Positions 8,215 through 17,366 of a stretch of DNA of 62,165 bases are shown one piece after another. Source of the stretch: an uncultured Rhodoblastus sp. GTDB taxonomy: Bacteria > Pseudomonadota > Alphaproteobacteria > Rhizobiales > Beijerinckiaceae. The notes beneath the pieces were generated by a model. The model searched no databases, was not told the origin of the DNA, and saw only the letters and a program-made list of their open reading frames with translations. The stretch is taken from contig NZ_CAIUXT010000219.1 of the NCBI RefSeq assembly GCF_903903185.1, forward strand, positions 1-62,165, read 5' to 3'. The position numbers were made by a program, and so were the translations under genes. Each line of letters starts with the position of its first letter. Positions within the stretch are counted from its first letter, which is position 1.

Positions 8215-9513
8215 ATGCACGGCGGCGGCGGCGTCTTGCCGGTCAATATCTGGGTCGCGACGGGGATCGTGATCCTGTGCATCCTGTTTTCGGCGCTGTT
8301 TTCCGGGTCCGAAACCGCGCTGACGGCGGCGTCGAAGGCGCGGATGCACGCACTCGAAAAACAGGGCGACGGGCGGGCGAAAACCATCATCCGCCTGCTC
8401 GGCGGACGCGACCGGCTGATCGGCGCCATGCTGCTCGGCAACACCTTGTTCAATATTTTCGCCTCGGCGTTTTCGACCACCATGCTGGTCGCGTTTTTCG
8501 GCGACACCGGGGCGCTTTACGCCACCGTCCTGATGACCGTCCTGTTGCTGGTGTTCGCCGAAGTCCTGCCGAAGACCGTGGCGATCAATTATCCCGACCG
8601 CGTATCGCTGGCGGTCGCGCCGGTCGTTTCGTTCTTCGTCGCGCTGTTCGGCCCGCTGCTTTTTGGCGTCGAAATGCTGGTGCGCGGCGCGCTGCGCGTC
8701 TGCGGCGTGCGGCTCGGCGAAGCCCATGGCCTGCTGACGCCGCAGGAGGAGCTGAAAAGCGCGGTCGATCTGATGCACCGCGAAGGCGACGTCGCCCGCT
8801 CCGACCGCGACATGTTCGGCGGCCTGCTCGACCTCAAGGAGCTGACCGTCTCCGACGTCATGGTCCACCGCACCAAGATGCTGACCCTCGACGCCGATCT
8901 GCCCGTGGCGGACATCGTGCGGGAAGTCGTCGCCGCGCCCTATACCCGCGTGCCCCTGTGGCGCGAACACGCCGACAACATCATCGGGGTGCTGCACGCC
9001 AAGGACCTTCTGCGCGCCCTCGCGCAAGCCGGCGGCGACGCCGACAAAGTCAAGCTGGAGATCATCACGCTCGAAGTCTGGTTCGTGCCGGACACCACGA
9101 CGCTCGAAGAGCAATTGCAGGCCTTTCGCCGCCGCAAAACCCATTTCGCGCTGGTTGTGGACGAATATGGCGACGTGCAGGGTCTGGTGACGCTCGAAGA
9201 CATATTGGAAGAAATCGTCGGCGACATCCGCGACGAGCACGATCTCGCGCTGACCGGCGTGCGCCGGCAGGCCGACGGCGCGGTGATCGTCGAAGGTTCG
9301 GTGCCGATCCGCGATCTCAACCGCGTGATGGACTGGGACCTGCCGGACGAGGAAGCCACGACAATCGCCGGTCTCGTGATCCATGAAGCCCGCGCCATTC
9401 CCGAACAGGGCCAGAAATTCGGTTTCCACGGTTTCCGCTTCGAGGTGCTGCGCAAGCAGCGCAACCGCATCACCTTGCTCAGGCTGACGCCGGAGCCGGC
9501 GGAAGAAGGATGA
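8215..9513 (+). CDS. CNNM/CorC-HlyC family membrane protein (DUF21, CBS pair)
   Basis: 432 residues. The N-terminal DUF21 domain has about four membrane segments with the FSGSETALTAAS signature. A pair of CBS domains follows (DVMVHRTKML to about residue 330), then a C-terminal CorC_HlyC domain near GSVPIRDLNRVMDWDLP. Proteins of this architecture act in magnesium/cobalt resistance or export; the old label hemolysin is misleading. It starts 3 bp after the aroKB stop and is probably co-transcribed with it. Confidence 0.88.
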   Translation: MHGGGGVLPVNIWVATGIVILCILFSALFSGSETALTAASKARMHALEKQGDGRAKTIIRLLGGRDRLIGAMLLGNTLFNIFASAFSTTMLVAFFGDTGALYATVLMTVLLLVFAEVLPKTVAINYPDRVSLAVAPVVSFFVALFGPLLFGVEMLVRGALRVCGVRLGEAHGLLTPQEELKSAVDLMHREGDVARSDRDMFGGLLDLKELTVSDVMVHRTKMLTLDADLPVADIVREVVAAPYTRVPLWREHADNIIGVLHAKDLLRALAQAGGDADKVKLEIITLEVWFVPDTTTLEEQLQAFRRRKTHFALVVDEYGDVQGLVTLEDILEEIVGDIRDEHDLALTGVRRQADGAVIVEGSVPIRDLNRVMDWDLPDEEATTIAGLVIHEARAIPEQGQKFGFHGFRFEVLRKQRNRITLLRLTPEPAEEG

Positions 9514-9762
9514 AACCCCGGTTTTCGAGCCCCGGCGTCGAGACCGCAATGCTCGAGACAGCAGACTTCGAGAGGCGCAAGCGAACTTTGCAGCGACAGG
9601 CCGGCCGTTGGAAGAATTTTGGCCCGTTCCGCTATCTACCCGCGGACCGACCGGCGGCGCTCCAAACCTGTGTCAGAAACAATGCCTGTACACGGGGGCG
9701 TGAAATTCTCTAAACCATTGACGTAGAATGGCTATCTCTTTCACCACCGGGCAAAGCCGAAA
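9514..9762. other. Intergenic region before the permease-kinase gene
   Basis: No gene was seen. TTGACG at 9718-9723 could be a -35 element, but no good -10 follows at the right spacing. The ribosome site before the next ATG is weak. Confidence 0.3.
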
Positions 9763-12700
9763 ATGAGCGCGCAGGTTGTTCCGTCGTTTGAAGAAGGCCG
9801 GGGGACGGCTGCGCCGCGCGTCCATCCGCGCACGATTGGCTGGGTCGGAACGGCGGCCCTCGCCATGGGCGGGAGCAACCAGAGCCTGTTCCTCATGGCG
9901 GCGCTGTTTGGCGGCCAGGGCGACATCCCCGGACAGGGAAGCGCCTCGATCATCCTTTTGGCTGTCGGGCTGTTGCTGGGCTTCGCCGCCGCCCCCGGCT
10001 GGATCGAACTTGTCCTGATGTCGCCGAACCGGGTGGGTGGAATCGCTGCGGCGTGCACTGCGGCGTTCGAGCCTTACGGCGCCATTCTCTCGGCGCTTAC
10101 CGGGGTTTGCTACTGGTGGGGCTGGGTTCCGACCTGCGGCCTGACGGCGTTGTTTTCGGCTTCGGCGATCAACCAATGGGCGCTGCCAGACGTGCCCGTT
10201 CCAGCCATCGCCTGTTTCCTGGTCGCCTTGTTCGTGGCGGTCAATCTCGCCGGCATCAAATGGGTCACCCGGGTCAGCGTCCCCATAGCAACCGTGTCCG
10301 CCGCGCTGGCTTTCGTTTCGATGATCGCGCCCGTCCTCGCCGGGCGAGCCGACTGGACGTCGCTGGGGCGATTCCATCTCGACACGCCTTTTCCGGGCTG
10401 GTTCGGCGACGTCACGTCGCTGATGGCGGGGCTCTACCTGGTCGGCTTTGCGGCCCCGGCTTTCGAGGCGGCGACCTGCCATGTCGCCGAGACGATCGAT
10501 CAGAATCGCAATGTTCCGCGCGCCGTGCTGGCGGCGGCCTTCATGGCGGCGATATTCTTTGTCGGCCTGCCGATCGTGTGGTTTTGCGTTCTTGGGGCGG
10601 AACCGCTGACCGGCGATCTCGGGCAGGTGCTCGGTCCGACTTTCCAGCCGCTTTTCGGAGGTTTGGCGAAGTCGGCCGCGATCTGGTTCATGATGTTCAA
10701 CATGTTTCACGGCACGATGCAGCCGCTTGCGGGCGCGGCGCGCACCTTGTCGCAGTTGAGCGACGACGGTTTGCTGCCTCGCTTCCTCGCCTTGCGGTCG
10801 AAGAACGACGCGCCCTGGGCCGCCACGATCCTGACGGCTGCCTTTTCGATCCTTTTCCTGTTGATGGGCGATCCGATCTGGCTGGTCGCCGCCGCCAATT
10901 TTACCTATTTGATCGGGATTTGCCTGCCCAACATCGCGGTGTGGCTTCTGCGGCGCAACGCTCCGGGCGAGGCGAGGCCCTGGCGCGCGCCGCGCGGCAC
11001 GATCGGACTCGGCGTCGCCGCCGCACTGGTCTGGCTGACCTCGACCGTGCTGGGCTTTGAGCAGTTCGGACTTCCCACCGTGGTGTTTGGGCTTGCCATG
11101 GCCTATTCCGGCGCCGGCCTGTTTGCATGGCGCAAGATGGAAGATCGGGTGCGGGCCGGTTTGCCCGCCGTCAGAATGACGCTCCATCTCAAGCTGACCG
11201 GCGCGATGCTGCTGGTCCTGGTGCTCGACGCGGGGGGCTATCTCATCGCGGTGAACAGCATACCGGCCGGCCAGCCCGCCATGGTCGCGGCGCTGGAGGA
11301 TATTTTTGTCGCCGTCGCGATCCTGACGATTACGGTCGGCGTGGTTTTGCCCGGCATGATCGCCCATAGCGCAGCCGAGATCAGCGCGGCGGCGCAGCGC
11401 CTTTCATCCGGCGTGCTGCACGATTTCTCCAGCGCCATGAATTCGCTCGCCAAAGGCGATCTGGCTGGCGCGCATCTGGAAGCCAATATCTTCCCCGTCG
11501 TCGTGCGGTCCCAGGACGAACTTGGAACGATGGCTGAAAGCTTCAACGAGATGCAATTCGAAGTCAAAAAAGCGGCTCGGGGGATCGACGGCGCGCGGGA
11601 GGGGCTGCGGGGAGCGCGAGCCGAACTGACCGAATCGAACGAACATCTGCGGGAGGAGGTGCGCAAACAGGAAAAACTGGCGGCCGAACTGATCCTGGCG
11701 CGCGACGCCGCCGAGGCGGGCAATCGAAGCAAGGCCGAGTTTCTGGCGATCATAAGCCACGAACTTCGCACCCCGCTCAATGGCGTGATCGGTCTCGCCG
11801 GGCTGCTGCTCGACGCGGATCTGGACGATCGCTCCCGCCGCTACGTCGAGACGCTGAATGAAGCCGGCGACCATCTGTTGCAGCTGATCAACGATCTGCT
11901 CGACTTCAGCAAACTCGAGGCCAATCAATTCGTGTTTGAAGAAGTTGTTTTCGATCTGGATTCAGTCTTGCTCAGCGTTCTCGACCTGATCGGCGCCCGC
12001 GCCCGGGCGAAAGGACTCAAGCTTTCAAAACATATGTCCGACCAATGTCCGCCGGTTCTGATCGGCGATCCGGGCCGATTGCGGCAAGTTCTCAGCAATC
12101 TGCTGGGCAACGCCGTGAAATTTACCGAAAAAGGCGCCGTCTCGGTAGAAGTTCGGCGCCTTCCCTCAAGCGATGCCGAGGCATTGCTTGAATTTGCAAT
12201 CACCGACACCGGGATTGGCATCGCTTCCGACAAGCTGCCGCTGCTGTTTCGCGAGTTCAGCCAGATCGACAGCTCGATATCGCGACGCTTCGGCGGCACC
12301 GGATTGGGACTGGCCATCAGCAGGAGGCTGGTGACGCGGATGGGCGGGACCATCCGCGCCGAAAGCCGACTGGGCCAGGGATCGACATTCCGGTTCACCA
12401 GCCGGTTCAAGCTGGCCAAGGCCCCCCTCGAAAGCGTCGATGAATCGCCGATGAGGCTCGATGGCCGACGGATTCTGATCGTCGACACTTGCGAAGCAAA
12501 CCAAAAAATTGCCGCACAGCAGGTTTCGGACAGAGGCGCGACCGTCGTCGCCTTGAGCGATCCGCGGGAGACCCTGGCGCGACTGCGCCTGGCGACATCG
12601 AATGGCGCTCCGTTCGATGCTGTCGTCATCAACCGGAATTTGCCCGACTTTGACGGAAACAGCCTGGCCCGCGAGATCCGCGCAGGGTATGATTTTGCCG

Positions 12701-13302
12701 GGCTTCGGCTGATCCTTGCCTCGTCGGGCGAACTGGATTTCGACCAACATGTCTTAATGGAGGGATCGTTCGATGCAATTCTGGCCAATCCTGTTTCCGC
12801 CAACGGGCTCGTTCGGGTTTTAGGCGGCGGGGAGAAAAAACGCGCACCCCCCGAAAAGACTGGAACCGGGATCATTGCGTCGTCGGCCCGAAAAGCCGGC
12901 AAGGCGAAAATCAGAGTGCTGGTTGCCGAGGATAATCAGACCAACCAGCTGGTGATCAGGGCCCTGCTCGAAAAGGCGGGCGTGCGCGTCGATCTGGTGG
13001 CCAACGGACTTGAAGCGGTCTCGGCGGTGCGCGAACGTCCTTACGATCTGGTGCTGATGGACGTCATGATGCCGGAACTCGATGGAGTCTCGGCCACCCG
13101 CCAAATAAGAGCGCTGCCGGGCGCGCAAGGCCGCATTCCGATCATTGGCCTGACGGCCAATGTATCCGAGGAGGATCACGCCGCTTTCAGGGCGGCGGGG
13201 ATGGACAGGGTGATCACCAAACCCGTTCGCTATCAACAGCTGGAAGAACTGCTGTCGGCCGGCAGGTGGGGCGGATCTCGCGGATCGGCGGAGCCCGAAT
13301 GA
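9763..13302 (+). CDS. Amino-acid permease (APC)/hybrid histidine kinase with two receiver domains
   Basis: 1179 residues in one frame. Residues about 20-470 are an APC-superfamily transporter with roughly 12 membrane segments. Two further segments (about 475-540) lead into a HAMP-like linker with QDELGTMAESFNEM near 584-598 and a coiled coil (about 605-655). The kinase core has His666 in SHELRTPLN, N box Asn783 in GNAVKF, G1 Asp815 in DTGIGI and G2 GGTGLGL near 847. Receiver 1 (about 903-1015) lacks the phosphoacceptor: Asn957 replaces Asp, and the switch Lys is also Asn. Receiver 2 (about 1045-1165) is complete: ED pair, Asp1100 in LMDVMMP, Thr in LTAN, Lys1153. A transporter fused to a kinase recalls CbrA, which uses a sodium-solute symporter. 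The substrate and output are unknown; no DNA-binding regulator is adjacent. Confidence 0.9.
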   Translation: MSAQVVPSFEEGRGTAAPRVHPRTIGWVGTAALAMGGSNQSLFLMAALFGGQGDIPGQGSASIILLAVGLLLGFAAAPGWIELVLMSPNRVGGIAAACTAAFEPYGAILSALTGVCYWWGWVPTCGLTALFSASAINQWALPDVPVPAIACFLVALFVAVNLAGIKWVTRVSVPIATVSAALAFVSMIAPVLAGRADWTSLGRFHLDTPFPGWFGDVTSLMAGLYLVGFAAPAFEAATCHVAETIDQNRNVPRAVLAAAFMAAIFFVGLPIVWFCVLGAEPLTGDLGQVLGPTFQPLFGGLAKSAAIWFMMFNMFHGTMQPLAGAARTLSQLSDDGLLPRFLALRSKNDAPWAATILTAAFSILFLLMGDPIWLVAAANFTYLIGICLPNIAVWLLRRNAPGEARPWRAPRGTIGLGVAAALVWLTSTVLGFEQFGLPTVVFGLAMAYSGAGLFAWRKMEDRVRAGLPAVRMTLHLKLTGAMLLVLVLDAGGYLIAVNSIPAGQPAMVAALEDIFVAVAILTITVGVVLPGMIAHSAAEISAAAQRLSSGVLHDFSSAMNSLAKGDLAGAHLEANIFPVVVRSQDELGTMAESFNEMQFEVKKAARGIDGAREGLRGARAELTESNEHLREEVRKQEKLAAELILARDAAEAGNRSKAEFLAIISHELRTPLNGVIGLAGLLLDADLDDRSRRYVETLNEAGDHLLQLINDLLDFSKLEANQFVFEEVVFDLDSVLLSVLDLIGARARAKGLKLSKHMSDQCPPVLIGDPGRLRQVLSNLLGNAVKFTEKGAVSVEVRRLPSSDAEALLEFAITDTGIGIASDKLPLLFREFSQIDSSISRRFGGTGLGLAISRRLVTRMGGTIRAESRLGQGSTFRFTSRFKLAKAPLESVDESPMRLDGRRILIVDTCEANQKIAAQQVSDRGATVVALSDPRETLARLRLATSNGAPFDAVVINRNLPDFDGNSLAREIRAGYDFAGLRLILASSGELDFDQHVLMEGSFDAILANPVSANGLVRVLGGGEKKRAPPEKTGTGIIASSARKAGKAKIRVLVAEDNQTNQLVIRALLEKAGVRVDLVANGLEAVSAVRERPYDLVLMDVMMPELDGVSATRQIRALPGAQGRIPIIGLTANVSEEDHAAFRAAGMDRVITKPVRYQQLEELLSAGRWGGSRGSAEPE

Positions 13303-13363
13303 ACGCGCCGGATGCGGTCCGCATCGCCAAGATGTATCCGGGGTGAACGGACAGGCGCGGAAC

Positions 13364-13380
13364 CGCCAAAGTTTTTGGCG
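13364..13380. other. Hairpin downstream of the permease-kinase gene
   Basis: CGCCAAA-GTT-TTTGGCG forms a 7-bp stem with a 3-base loop 62 bp past the stop codon. It has no T-run, so it may be a weak terminator or an RNA-stability element. Confidence 0.35.
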
Positions 13381-13503
13381 CCGCCGCTTCCGCCTGCCCG
13401 TCCATTCTTGCCGGGCGACCGCAACAACCCTTGCGATTCAACTAATGGCGGACAGAACCGGTCCGATGTGCTATGTTGCCCGCTAACAAAGCCGGAGAAT
13501 TGA

Positions 13504-15300
13504 GTGTCGCAACACGCCCAGACATCAAAAAAGCGCTTCCTGTGCCTCATGATCAAGCCGTCGCATTACGATGACGACGGCTATGTGATTCGCTGGTGGC
13601 GCACGATCATTCCGTCGAATTCGCTGGCCGCGCTCTATGGCATTGCGGCGGACTGCGCGGAACGGCGGATTTTCGGTCCCGATGTCGCCATCGATATCGA
13701 GGCGCTGGACGAGACCAACACCCGCATCGACATTGCATCCATCGTCCGGCGTTTCCGCGCCAATGGCAATTTCGGGCTTGTCGCTCTTGTCGGCGTGCAG
13801 ACCAACCAATATCCGCGCGCGCTCGACCTCGCCCGCCCGCTGCGCGAGGCCGGGATCGCCGTGGCGATTGGCGGCTTCCATGTGTCGGGATGCCTGTCGA
13901 TGCTCGATAACGACGCGGTCGATCTGGCCGCCTGCCGCGAGCTGGGCGTCGCCATGTTCGCCGGCGAGGCCGAGGAAGGCCGGCTCGACCGGGTGTTCCA
14001 CGATGCGGCGGCGGGCAAGATGGCGCCGGTCTATAATTTCATGAAGGACCTGCCGGGAATGGAGGGCGCGCCCGTCCCCTTCCTGCCCATCGCCAATCTC
14101 GGCCGCGCCTGGGGCAACAGCACGAGTTTCGACGCGGGACGCGGCTGTCCGTATCAATGCTCGTTCTGCACCATCATCAATGTGCAGGGCCGCAAGTCGC
14201 GCTACCGCACGGCGGACGACGTCGAAAAACTGGTGCGCCTGAACTGGGCGCAGGGCGTCTCCAAATTTTTCATCACCGACGATAATTTCGCCCGCAACAA
14301 GGAATGGGAATCGATTTTCGACCGGCTGATTCTGCTGCGCGAACGCGACGGCATTCCGATCGGCCTGATGATCCAGGTGGACACGCTCTGCCACAAAATC
14401 GACGGCTTCGTCGAAAAATCCAAGCGCGCCGGGGTCACCCGCGTGTTCATCGGGCTGGAGAACATCAACCCCGACAATCTCGTCACCGCCAACAAGCGGC
14501 AGAACAAGATCACCGAATATCGCAAGATGCTGCTCGCCTGGAAGGCGCAGGGCATCATCACGCTGGCGGGCTATATTTTCGGCTTTCCGTCGGACACGGC
14601 GGAAACGATCCGCCGCGACATCGAGATCATCAAGCGCGAATTGCCGCTCGACGGGCTCGAATTCTTCAACCTGACGCCGCTGCCCGGCTCCGAGGACCAC
14701 CAGACGCTGTGGCGCAAGGGCGTCCCGATGGACCCCGACCTCAACAAATACGATCTGGAGCATGTCTGCACCGCCCATCCGAAAATGAGCAAGGCGGAAT
14801 GGGAAGGCATTTATCGCGAGGCCTGGTCGCTCTATTATTCGCCGGAACATATGGAAACGCTGCTGCGCCGCGCCGCGGCGACGGGCGTGCGGATGGGCAG
14901 CCTGATCCGGGTTCTGGTCACCTTCGCCACCTCGGTCAGCCTCGAAGGCGTACATCCGATCCAATATGGCGTGTTCCGGCTAAAACATCCGTCCGAGCGC
15001 CGGCCCGGCCTCAAGTGCGAAAGCGCTTTGCTGTTCTGGCCGCGTTTCGTCGCGGAATCGATCTACAAGGTCGGCGCGGCGGTCAGCCTGAATTTGAAAC
15101 TTCTGTGGGTGGCGCGCCGCATCGAACGCGATCCCAACGCCAAAAGCTATATGGATCAGGCGCTGACGCCGGTGCGCGACGACGACGAGGCGACCCTCGA
15201 TCTCCTGACCAAGACCACCGGCGCAGGCGCGGCGCTGGCCCATCTTAAAAAGATCGACAAGCTGACCCACCCGGGCGGCGTCAAGGTCGCCGCCGAGTGA
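13504..15300 (+). CDS. Radical SAM protein with N-terminal B12-binding-like domain
   Basis: 598 residues. GTG is chosen as start because GGAG lies 7 bases upstream. Residues about 10-170 have a cobalamin-binding-like Rossmann pattern (LVALVGVQTNQ, VAIGGFHVSG) but lack the DxHxxG cobalt-ligand motif. The radical SAM core begins at GRGCPYQCSFCTI with Cys215-x3-Cys219-x2-Cys222 for the 4Fe-4S cluster. A C-terminal region of about 200 residues resembles that of B12-type radical SAM enzymes. The reaction is unknown; methylation of a lipid or natural product is a family-level possibility only. It stands alone between the permease-kinase gene and a gene-poor region. Confidence 0.85.
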   Translation: MSQHAQTSKKRFLCLMIKPSHYDDDGYVIRWWRTIIPSNSLAALYGIAADCAERRIFGPDVAIDIEALDETNTRIDIASIVRRFRANGNFGLVALVGVQTNQYPRALDLARPLREAGIAVAIGGFHVSGCLSMLDNDAVDLAACRELGVAMFAGEAEEGRLDRVFHDAAAGKMAPVYNFMKDLPGMEGAPVPFLPIANLGRAWGNSTSFDAGRGCPYQCSFCTIINVQGRKSRYRTADDVEKLVRLNWAQGVSKFFITDDNFARNKEWESIFDRLILLRERDGIPIGLMIQVDTLCHKIDGFVEKSKRAGVTRVFIGLENINPDNLVTANKRQNKITEYRKMLLAWKAQGIITLAGYIFGFPSDTAETIRRDIEIIKRELPLDGLEFFNLTPLPGSEDHQTLWRKGVPMDPDLNKYDLEHVCTAHPKMSKAEWEGIYREAWSLYYSPEHMETLLRRAAATGVRMGSLIRVLVTFATSVSLEGVHPIQYGVFRLKHPSERRPGLKCESALLFWPRFVAESIYKVGAAVSLNLKLLWVARRIERDPNAKSYMDQALTPVRDDDEATLDLLTKTTGAGAALAHLKKIDKLTHPGGVKVAAE

Positions 15301-15813
15301 GGCAGGGCTCCGAATTCGGGTGAATTTTGAAACCCGGGGCCGTCATGGCCGTGCTTGTCACGGCCATCCGCGCCCACGAGCCGCGCGATGTTTCCCCAAG
15401 ACGCCAGAGGGTTCATGCAACTTGAGTTGCCGATGAGGCCACGGCCCGGCGTGATTGCCCGTGACAAGCAGCGGCATGACGGCGTTGTTAACCCGAGTTC
15501 GGAGCGCTGCCGAGTCAGGGCGGCAGCCATCGGTTGAACGTGGAGGACGGGGCGCATGCCCTTGTCCCCATGGTCCGTCGTCAGCGGAAATTGTTTTCGG
15601 AAATCCTGCGGCGAAAGCAGGAATCTGCGTCAGGACCGGGACGACGTCCTTTGTCGAAGCTTTCCGGGTTTTTCGGCCAGAGGGGCCCGTTCCAGTCCGC
15701 ACGGATTTCGCAGCAGGCGCACGGCGCCGTCGCCCATTTCATTTGCAACCGTACGATCCGTCGCCCTTGTCTTCCGGACGAAGCCGGATCGCGAACGCCA
15801 TGCAACCTCATCG
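15301..15813. other. Intergenic region containing a repeat element
   Basis: No supported gene. It holds the inverted-repeat element listed separately at 15339-15483. Open frames on both strands lack ribosome sites and recognisable motifs. Confidence 0.4.
15339..15483. repeat. Dispersed intergenic inverted-repeat element (REP/BIME-like)
   Basis: GCCGTCATGGCCGTGCTTG (start of 15339-15365) is matched by a near-perfect inverted copy at 15457-15483 ending CAGCGGCATGACGGC. The 27-base arms enclose about 90 bp. The CGTCATG-GGC-CTTGTC-CGG-CATCC consensus resembles an intergenic repeat common in Hyphomicrobiales genomes (from memory). Only one copy was recognised in this window. Confidence 0.6.
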
Positions 15814-15996
15814 CTATCGGCTCCTGGGCGCCCAGCCCTGCATCAAGCCCGTCGGCGCTTCCGAGTCAAATGCGCCGCCCGGAAAGGTTTCGGCAAGGAA
15901 TGCCGTCAGAAGGATCATCACAAGAATGACGATGACATTAAGCAGAACATGGTCATCCCTCGGCTGTTTGCGCGGGACAGCATTAGCCTTTTTCAT
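15814..15996 (-). CDS. Small membrane protein (60 aa), uncharacterised
   Basis: The minus-strand ATG at 15996 follows a strong ribosome site (GAGGAGG, 5-base spacer). The product starts MKKANAVPRKQPRDDHVLLN, has one transmembrane segment over about residues 18-36 (VLLNVIVILVMILLTAFLAE), and ends in a polar tail. The basic N-terminus favours an inward-facing start. The 12 bases CGATCGAGGAGG before the start are repeated exactly before the small gene at 17540. No family is recognised; the strong ribosome site is the main reason to believe it is real. Confidence 0.6.
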   Translation of the reverse strand: MKKANAVPRKQPRDDHVLLNVIVILVMILLTAFLAETFPGGAFDSEAPTGLMQGWAPRSR

Positions 15997-16359
15997 CGGA
16001 ACCTCCTCGATCGACGCGACCCCGTAAAGCGCGCCACCCCAGGCGCACCGCTTATCGACGAAATTTATTTCGCTATTACGAATTATTTGATTTTATTATT
16101 CATTGCATTTTCATGTTTGATTTAGACGTGAAAATGCTCTATTCTTTTGTTTTTAAGTCTATTGTTATTCATGCATTTGTTAGGCTATTCTCCAGAAGAT
16201 CGTATGGAATACACAGTAGTCGGCCCAACTTTGAATTACAGCCCGAGGGGCTTTTGTTTACACCGGGTGGTTCGGCTTTCCCGCCCGGCGCCGCGCCAAC
16301 CCCTTGACCCAGGCCCCCCGCCGTGATCGATTTGATAGCATTGACGGCGCTCGCGCCTA
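15997..16359. other. AT-rich intergenic patch upstream of the CRP-like gene
   Basis: The stretch 16056-16225 is far richer in A and T than anything else in the window, with runs such as GAATTATTTGATTTTATTATT. No gene is supported. It lies between divergent transcripts (the small gene at 15996 and the regulator at 16441), so it may hold both promoters or be foreign DNA. Confidence 0.5.
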
Positions 16360-16375
16360 TGTGACCTCGATCACA
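16360..16375. promoter_or_regulatory. Perfect CRP-type site TGTGA-N6-TCACA, 65 bp before the CRP-like gene
   Basis: TGTGACCTCGATCACA has both half-sites identical to the enterobacterial CRP core. Its position 65 bp upstream of the regulator's start codon suggests autoregulation. Confidence 0.7.
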
Positions 16376-16440
16376 GCGTCGGCGCCGCGATCGGAGCTGC
16401 GGTGGACGCCGTCGGGCGGGCCGGGAGCGTTGGGGATTGC

Positions 16441-17148
16441 ATGAGCGAAGTTCAAAACGCGGCGAGCAACGCGCATCTGTTCGATCAATGCGCCGTGTTC
16501 CATACGCTCAGCGACGAGGCCCGCATCGAGCTGCTGAAACGCTCGTCTCGCCGGCATTTTACCTCCGGTCAGGTCATTTTCCGTTATCGGACGCCCGGCC
16601 AGAGCATGATGGTCCTTCTCAGCGGCGAGGTCCGCATTTCCCTGCCGGAGCCGAACGGGCGCGTCATCATCCTCGCCGATCTGCAACGCGGCGCCATATT
16701 GGGCGAAATGTCGGTGCTGGACGGCGAGGAACGATCGGCAGACGCGACGGCGCTGACCGCCTGCGAGCTGCTGGCGCTGGAGCGCAGCGACGTGTTGGCG
16801 TTTCTCGAGCGTCATCCCGGCGTCTGTCTGGACATATTGCATATGGTCTGCGCCCGCCTGCGCGACGCCAACGAACGGACGCTGGACCTCGGTTTTCTCG
16901 ACGTCCCCTCGCGACTGGCCAAGATGCTGCTGGCGCGGGCGAAAAAGCGCGGCAATGCGGCGCCGGGCGGCGCGACCTTGCGGATCAGCGACAGTCAGAG
17001 CGATCTGGCCGCCATGATCGGCGCCAGCCGCGAAAAAGTGAATCGTTCGCTCAAACAGATGCAGCAGCAAGGAATCGTAGCGACGCGCGACGGCCGCATC
17101 GAGATTCTGAACCCGGGCGCGTTACAGTCCGTCGCCGGGCTGACCTGA
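16441..17148 (+). CDS. Crp/Fnr-family transcription regulator, CRP-like
   Basis: 235 residues. ATG 16441 is preferred over an in-frame GTG at 16402. The N-terminal cyclic-nucleotide-binding domain has the phosphate-binding cassette GEMSVLDGEERSA with Arg98-Ser99, matching the cAMP-contacting RS of E. coli CRP. No FNR-type N-terminal cysteine cluster is present. The C-terminal winged helix carries SREKVNR with Arg197, Glu198 and Arg202 at the spacing of CRP Arg180/Glu181/Arg185, which predicts a TGTGA half-site. Perfect TGTGA-N6-TCACA sites lie on both sides of the gene (16360 and 17631). Ligand specificity is inferred. Confidence 0.88.
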   Translation: MSEVQNAASNAHLFDQCAVFHTLSDEARIELLKRSSRRHFTSGQVIFRYRTPGQSMMVLLSGEVRISLPEPNGRVIILADLQRGAILGEMSVLDGEERSADATALTACELLALERSDVLAFLERHPGVCLDILHMVCARLRDANERTLDLGFLDVPSRLAKMLLARAKKRGNAAPGGATLRISDSQSDLAAMIGASREKVNRSLKQMQQQGIVATRDGRIEILNPGALQSVAGLT

Positions 17149-17366
17149 TCCGCGCCTTGTCGGAGCTGCAATTCGCTTCCATGGCCAACACGGGCGCAAT
17201 GGCGCGTTTCGAACGGGTCGATCGGGACAATGAGCCGGGCAGGGCCGGCCGGGCGCCAACATAAGGCGGGTGTTCGAGGACATTCCGCAAACCGATCCCG
17301 ATGATCCGGAGTTTGTCTGCGGCGGGGCCTATTGGCAGACCCGCTCCCGGGTCGAAGCGCTCACGC

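Noticed and set aside
16441-17148. FNR-type oxygen sensor
   Set aside because: No N-terminal cysteine cluster; recognition residues match CRP, and nearby sites are TGTGA rather than TTGAT.
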